A stretch of DNA of 64,000 bases from Acholoe squamosa. Taxonomy: Eukaryota > Annelida > Polychaeta > Phyllodocida > Polynoidae. The position numbers were made by a program, and so were the translations under genes. Every line of letters begins with the position of its first letter. Within the stretch, counting starts at the first letter, position 1. The stretch covers positions 20,050,641 to 20,114,640 of the forward strand of contig OX439044.1 in NCBI GenBank assembly GCA_949317995.1, written 5' to 3'. Below are positions 60,400 to 64,000 of the stretch, piece after piece. Below the pieces are notes generated by a model. That model saw only the letters and a program-made list of their open reading frames with translations. It made no database searches and was not told the origin of the DNA.

Positions 60400-60953
60400 C
60401 AACTCCTAGACTTTGGCCAACAGGCTATTCTTAGTGTTTACCAGTAAATTGCGTCATAATCATTAGAAGAAGTTCTCTACCTCCTAGTTGAAATTCATAG
60501 GGATTGATATTTGATACCTTGATTTATTCTTATGGCTGTACCATGTAAATAGAAAGCGTCTTAACTACTATGCTGTAGAAAACTGAAAGCAGTGAATAGG
60601 TAGCCTCTCTGACTGGTGCGAAATCAATTTGTTATAATCTTCCTCATATTCCCATCAAAGATTATTTATGGGCTCAACTGCTATTTTGTAAATACAACGT
60701 AGATAAAATAAGAACCAACCCCATTGCGTTTAACTTTGGTTCCAATATGTCGAGCTATACAAACAATATTGTACCATATCAATGTTCTGGTGTTTCAGCT
60801 TGGCAGTTTTGAGATAATCCATTATAAATTGGGGTTGTGTCTTTTGCTTATTTTAGCCTACAGATTTTTCACATTTTAAAACGTGGGGTAAGGTGCCTCA
60901 CATGAAAGAATCCATAGAAGCAATTCTATTGCTCCCATTAGTTCCAAAGAATA
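60400..60953. other. No gene seen
   Basis: AT-rich DNA; nothing supported. Confidence 0.6.
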
Positions 60954-60968
60954 CCAGCAGGGGCCAGC
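60954..60968 (+). promoter_or_regulatory. CTCF-like site
   Basis: CCAGCAGGGGCCAGC matches the CTCF core at 14 of 15 positions; the one miss is C for G in the GGC part. Confidence 0.4.
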
Positions 60969-61114
60969 ACTTGGGTGGCTGCGCCCCATGTGTAACCAGG
61001 GTAACTTCAGGGTGGGTAGACCTATAGTCAAAGGATACAAGTACCAAGATGTATATTACTGGGAGATTCTACCTGTCAGTGTGTGTATCAAGGATCCCCA
61101 GCATTTTTTAATGA

Positions 61115-61171
61115 GGGTCACATCAAGGTCAAGGCATAAGGACGCATAATGCAAGGTCATATGCAGGGTCA
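61115..61171 (+). promoter_or_regulatory. Nuclear-receptor half-site cluster with a DR5 element
   Basis: GGGTCA (61115) and AGGTCA (61126) are separated by five bases, the DR5 layout of retinoic-acid receptor/RXR sites. The second half-site sits in TCAAGGTCA, the extended NR5A/ERR monomer site. A further AGGTCA (61154) and GGGTCA (61166) lie six bases apart. Sequence and spacing are direct observations; receptor binding is inferred. Confidence 0.45.
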
Positions 61172-61909
61172 ATGCCAAGGTTCTCCATTACCAATGTCCC
61201 TTTCCTCATGGAACCTCCAGGGACCGTTCAGGGGACCCTTAAAGTTATTATCAACCCCTTGTATCTGAGCCATTCCCCTTTCCCATCCCACCCTGCACCA
61301 TCCCCTTTAAACTGATACTTGAGTAGGGGTGTGGTACCTGGTGATAGGCACAGACAACGCTATCAGTAGACACCTCTAATCCCTCGTTGTCACCAAATTA
61401 GTGTCAGCGCCCATCATGTAGGACCTGTCTTCTGGACGCCTGCTAATGAGCCCCTAATGTTATTACATGATGACCTCATCAACTGGTCTGTTTTTGACGG
61501 GTTTCCCTCTATCAAACACACCGTGGAAGTGCGCTAATAATTAACAGCGAGATAATCTTTAGTTGACAGCAGAAGCATCATTATGTACATTTTTGTAGTT
61601 ATGATACTAGCCAGAATATAACCAAATTGAGATATTCCAAATATTGAATGTTTTGTTATCTTTCCTTTATTTCTGTATGATCTTTCTTATCATATCACCA
61701 GTTATTCATATCATGTCCTTCAGCAAAACCATAAATCTAATGTAAATTTAATATGAAATGTTAACAATGCCTTTAGCTTGAAAGAACCACATTTGTAAGT
61801 GCCATTTTATGCAATGAATTTATATTGCTTTATTGGTATAGTGCCGTATAGGTTGTGCAATGCACATCTAAAAATATGAAGCATTAATTCCCAGGGTGGG
61901 CTATATGGA
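61172..61909. other. No gene seen
   Basis: Mixed then AT-rich DNA; nothing supported. Confidence 0.6.
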
Positions 61910-62130
61910 TTTGAAAGAGGTACCGCTGCCCAGGTTGATGTAATGCCTTCTGTGCTGAGCTCTCGCCGCGTACCAGCCGACAATAGGCGTTACTTCAAGC
62001 GGCAACCTAGACCTGGACAGCTGGGTACCGGCGAACCGCTGGCCAAATGTCGTTTGGTCACGTTTCATAAATGCTGGATCAATTTCATCTGTGTGTTTTA
62101 GACGCCAGTTGGAACTCACACGACACGGGA
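61910..62130. promoter_or_regulatory. CpG-enriched block in AT-rich DNA
   Basis: CTCTCGCCGCGTACC and GGTACCGGCGAACCGC precede TTTGGTCACGTTTCATAAATG and GGATCAATTTCATC. A 115-codon minus frame (61901-62248) crosses it and extends beyond into AT-rich DNA, but I recognise no domain. It could be a conserved non-coding element or, less likely, an exon. Confidence 0.25.
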
Positions 62131-64000
62131 GCCTGACTAATAATGAACCAAGTTGAAACATCAAGGGAATGGATAATAAATTCATGTAATAATTATAAAT
62201 TTCTATAAATTCGATGCAATTAGGGGGATCTGTTTCAAAGAGGAACATGGGGTGTGCTTATACACCATGTAGACATGTATTATTTGATATGTAGGGCATG
62301 CACCAGATCAAAAGATATATCACTCAGATCAATTCTATTTAAAACTTTGTAATTGTCAAAGAGGGATTGTGTGGCAACATGTGTGAACATTATAATTTTA
62401 TATTTTTAATACAGAACAACCTGAGTAGAGAGAATTAGCGCATGCATATACACATCACACACGGGGTCATTCTATCTAGGTTTGAATTGAACCAATGGCG
62501 TCTTGAAGGAATTATAAAGTACATGTTTTCACATTGTCAATTAGGCATGATATACTTATTTCACCAAAACTGTAGTATACATTTATCCAGATATACCACA
62601 ATATCTAGCATAGAGGCAATCTTTTCCAATGATAGATTACCAACATTTATGTATTGTTTATGCAGCAGTGTACACTTATCAACGGCATTTTTTATTGTAC
62701 CCCTTAGCCTGTTCTCATCAGCACAAGGATATTTAGGTGTGCATTACAGCTATACTGCACCCACATTAAATTGATATTATTAAAACAAAATTGAATGAAG
62801 CAAAACTTTGTGCATTAGCCAGAGTTTATATAGGCATAATCATTTCCCATGAAATCACCCATGATCCATAATTCCCTCTAGGCCTACTACCCTTTTTGCT
62901 TTACATGTATAGGGGAGTTGAGGATCAAGAGGCAGTTCAGAGAGATGGGAGTGAGTCGCAGTATGGGGAGGGAGGGCACGGGTTAGATTCAATGCCACCC
63001 GGAAATAGTGCTTCCTGGAATTTAGGTAAATAGTGGTGGCATTTGTGGCATATATATGTCGGCTGCTCGTTGAGTCGATTTTGGGCTTTCAGCACAGGCC
63101 AAGTTCCGCTTGTCTGAACGACTCAGCCCTTTACAGTTCTACCAGGCCAGTTTCATCTGTTTATCTTGTTTATTGTGCTTGTTGTTGCGCTGAGTAAGAT
63201 GACCTGGTAGTTTGTTTGCTCGTTTTTATGTATTGGAGAATATTATCTACAAAATACATGTTATTGGCTTAGTAGGAGAAAATGTCATACGTATTGATAC
63301 TGTTTTGGTCATAGGCATTGGCTTTCTTCATCCTTGTTCCATATATATTATTAACATTCAATTCAAATCGGTCACAGAAATCTCGAAATGTAACATAGCT
63401 AGGGAGCTCATGTGTACAGCGAATTAAACATTGTGCCAGTGTTAAGTTGGAGAGAAACAAATGAATCGGATGTACTCATGAGCTAGTCCAGACAAAATGA
63501 CTGGTGGCTTGTATGCAGTCGTTGACAGACCTCTATAAGTGATGACAAGCATCGATCTCCAAAGGAGAAGCAGTTGAGAGGGGTTGACATTCAATCTATT
63601 GTTTGCTTTATTAAAATGATCCAGTACCCCATAACTCAAGAGGCAATGGTGGGAGGGGTCACTTTAGACACAGGTTTAGATCCCACCCCCTCATCTATAC
63701 AAGCCCTCCACCCCACGACAAGCAGTGATAAGCGCTGACAATGGCACTGGAGATAAACAAAGGGAGGGGTGGGGATTGTGAGCACGACCACAGAGATCAA
63801 CTTTGGCTGTTAATTAAGGAGTGATCATTATCCCAGGCCGCTGCTGTGTTGTTCTTGCTTCCTCCCTCCAGCCTCCCTTGCCAGATCCTGATGTCGGCCT
63901 GCCAATGGCACGCACCTCTGCCAGTTGGTTGCCATAGTGCCAGCATCACATTAGATGCTATGCCTGCTTACACTTTAAAACCCTTTATGGTGAATAAACG
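62131..64000. other. No gene seen
   Basis: AT-rich to mixed DNA; frames up to 110 codons (62442-62774) lack recognisable content. The last 400 bp is more GC-rich but shows no exon. Confidence 0.55.

Overview
The window looks like non-coding nuclear DNA of a metazoan, most likely a marine invertebrate. I found no bacterial gene organisation, no long coding region on either strand (the longest open frame, 187 codons, lies in a CpG-rich islet that is open on both strands), many microsatellites, and many short inverted-repeat DNA transposons. NRF1-, YY1-, E2F- and CTCF-like sites and nuclear-receptor direct repeats fit a bilaterian. Frequent TAGGCCTA and TACATGTA words and many CpG islets in AT-rich DNA suggest an echinoderm, hemichordate, amphioxus or mollusc, but I cannot prove the clade. 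The window is probably intergenic or a long intron. I cannot name any gene in it.

Layout. 1-5.4 kb: a GGTCAC array, an 883-bp foldback element, a 240-bp MITE, a 76-bp hairpin element and CTCF-like sites. 5.4-12.4 kb: a recurrent GTGAGTAGTATA motif, a CTGT/CT microsatellite, a GC islet with a CLEAR-type palindrome, a degenerate minisatellite and a CCATCC-rich tract. 12.4-22 kb: CpG islets, one weak first-exon candidate at 15.4 kb, a hAT-like MITE and AT-rich DNA. 22-24.6 kb: a 1.26-kb tandem duplication. 25.4-32.9 kb: several promoter-like islets (25.4, 26.7, 27.5, 29.3, 30.2, 32.9 kb) and a 931-bp element packed with GGAGTCA words. 33.5-38.6 kb: a long TA repeat, several MITEs, the second 76-bp hairpin, an AT-rich enhancer-like block and the largest CpG islet. 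38.6-49 kb: mostly featureless, with the second copy of the 240-bp MITE family. 49-55.3 kb: a cluster of the GTGAGTAGTATA motif, several CpG islets that share the word GCAGACGAC, and a 1.3-kb TA-flanked element carrying a CCTACGTACGG array. 56.7-58.3 kb: a 594-bp tandem duplication, each unit with a tRNA-like sequence, then a CTGTAAATTTACAG array. 58.3-64 kb: mostly featureless, with a DR5 nuclear-receptor element at 61.1 kb.

The two most unusual signals are (i) the 9-mer GCAGACGAC, seven exact and two 8/9 copies concentrated in CpG islets and often beside E2F-like sites, and (ii) several unrelated non-autonomous transposons that share one design: inverted termini plus a private array of a 7-16 bp word.
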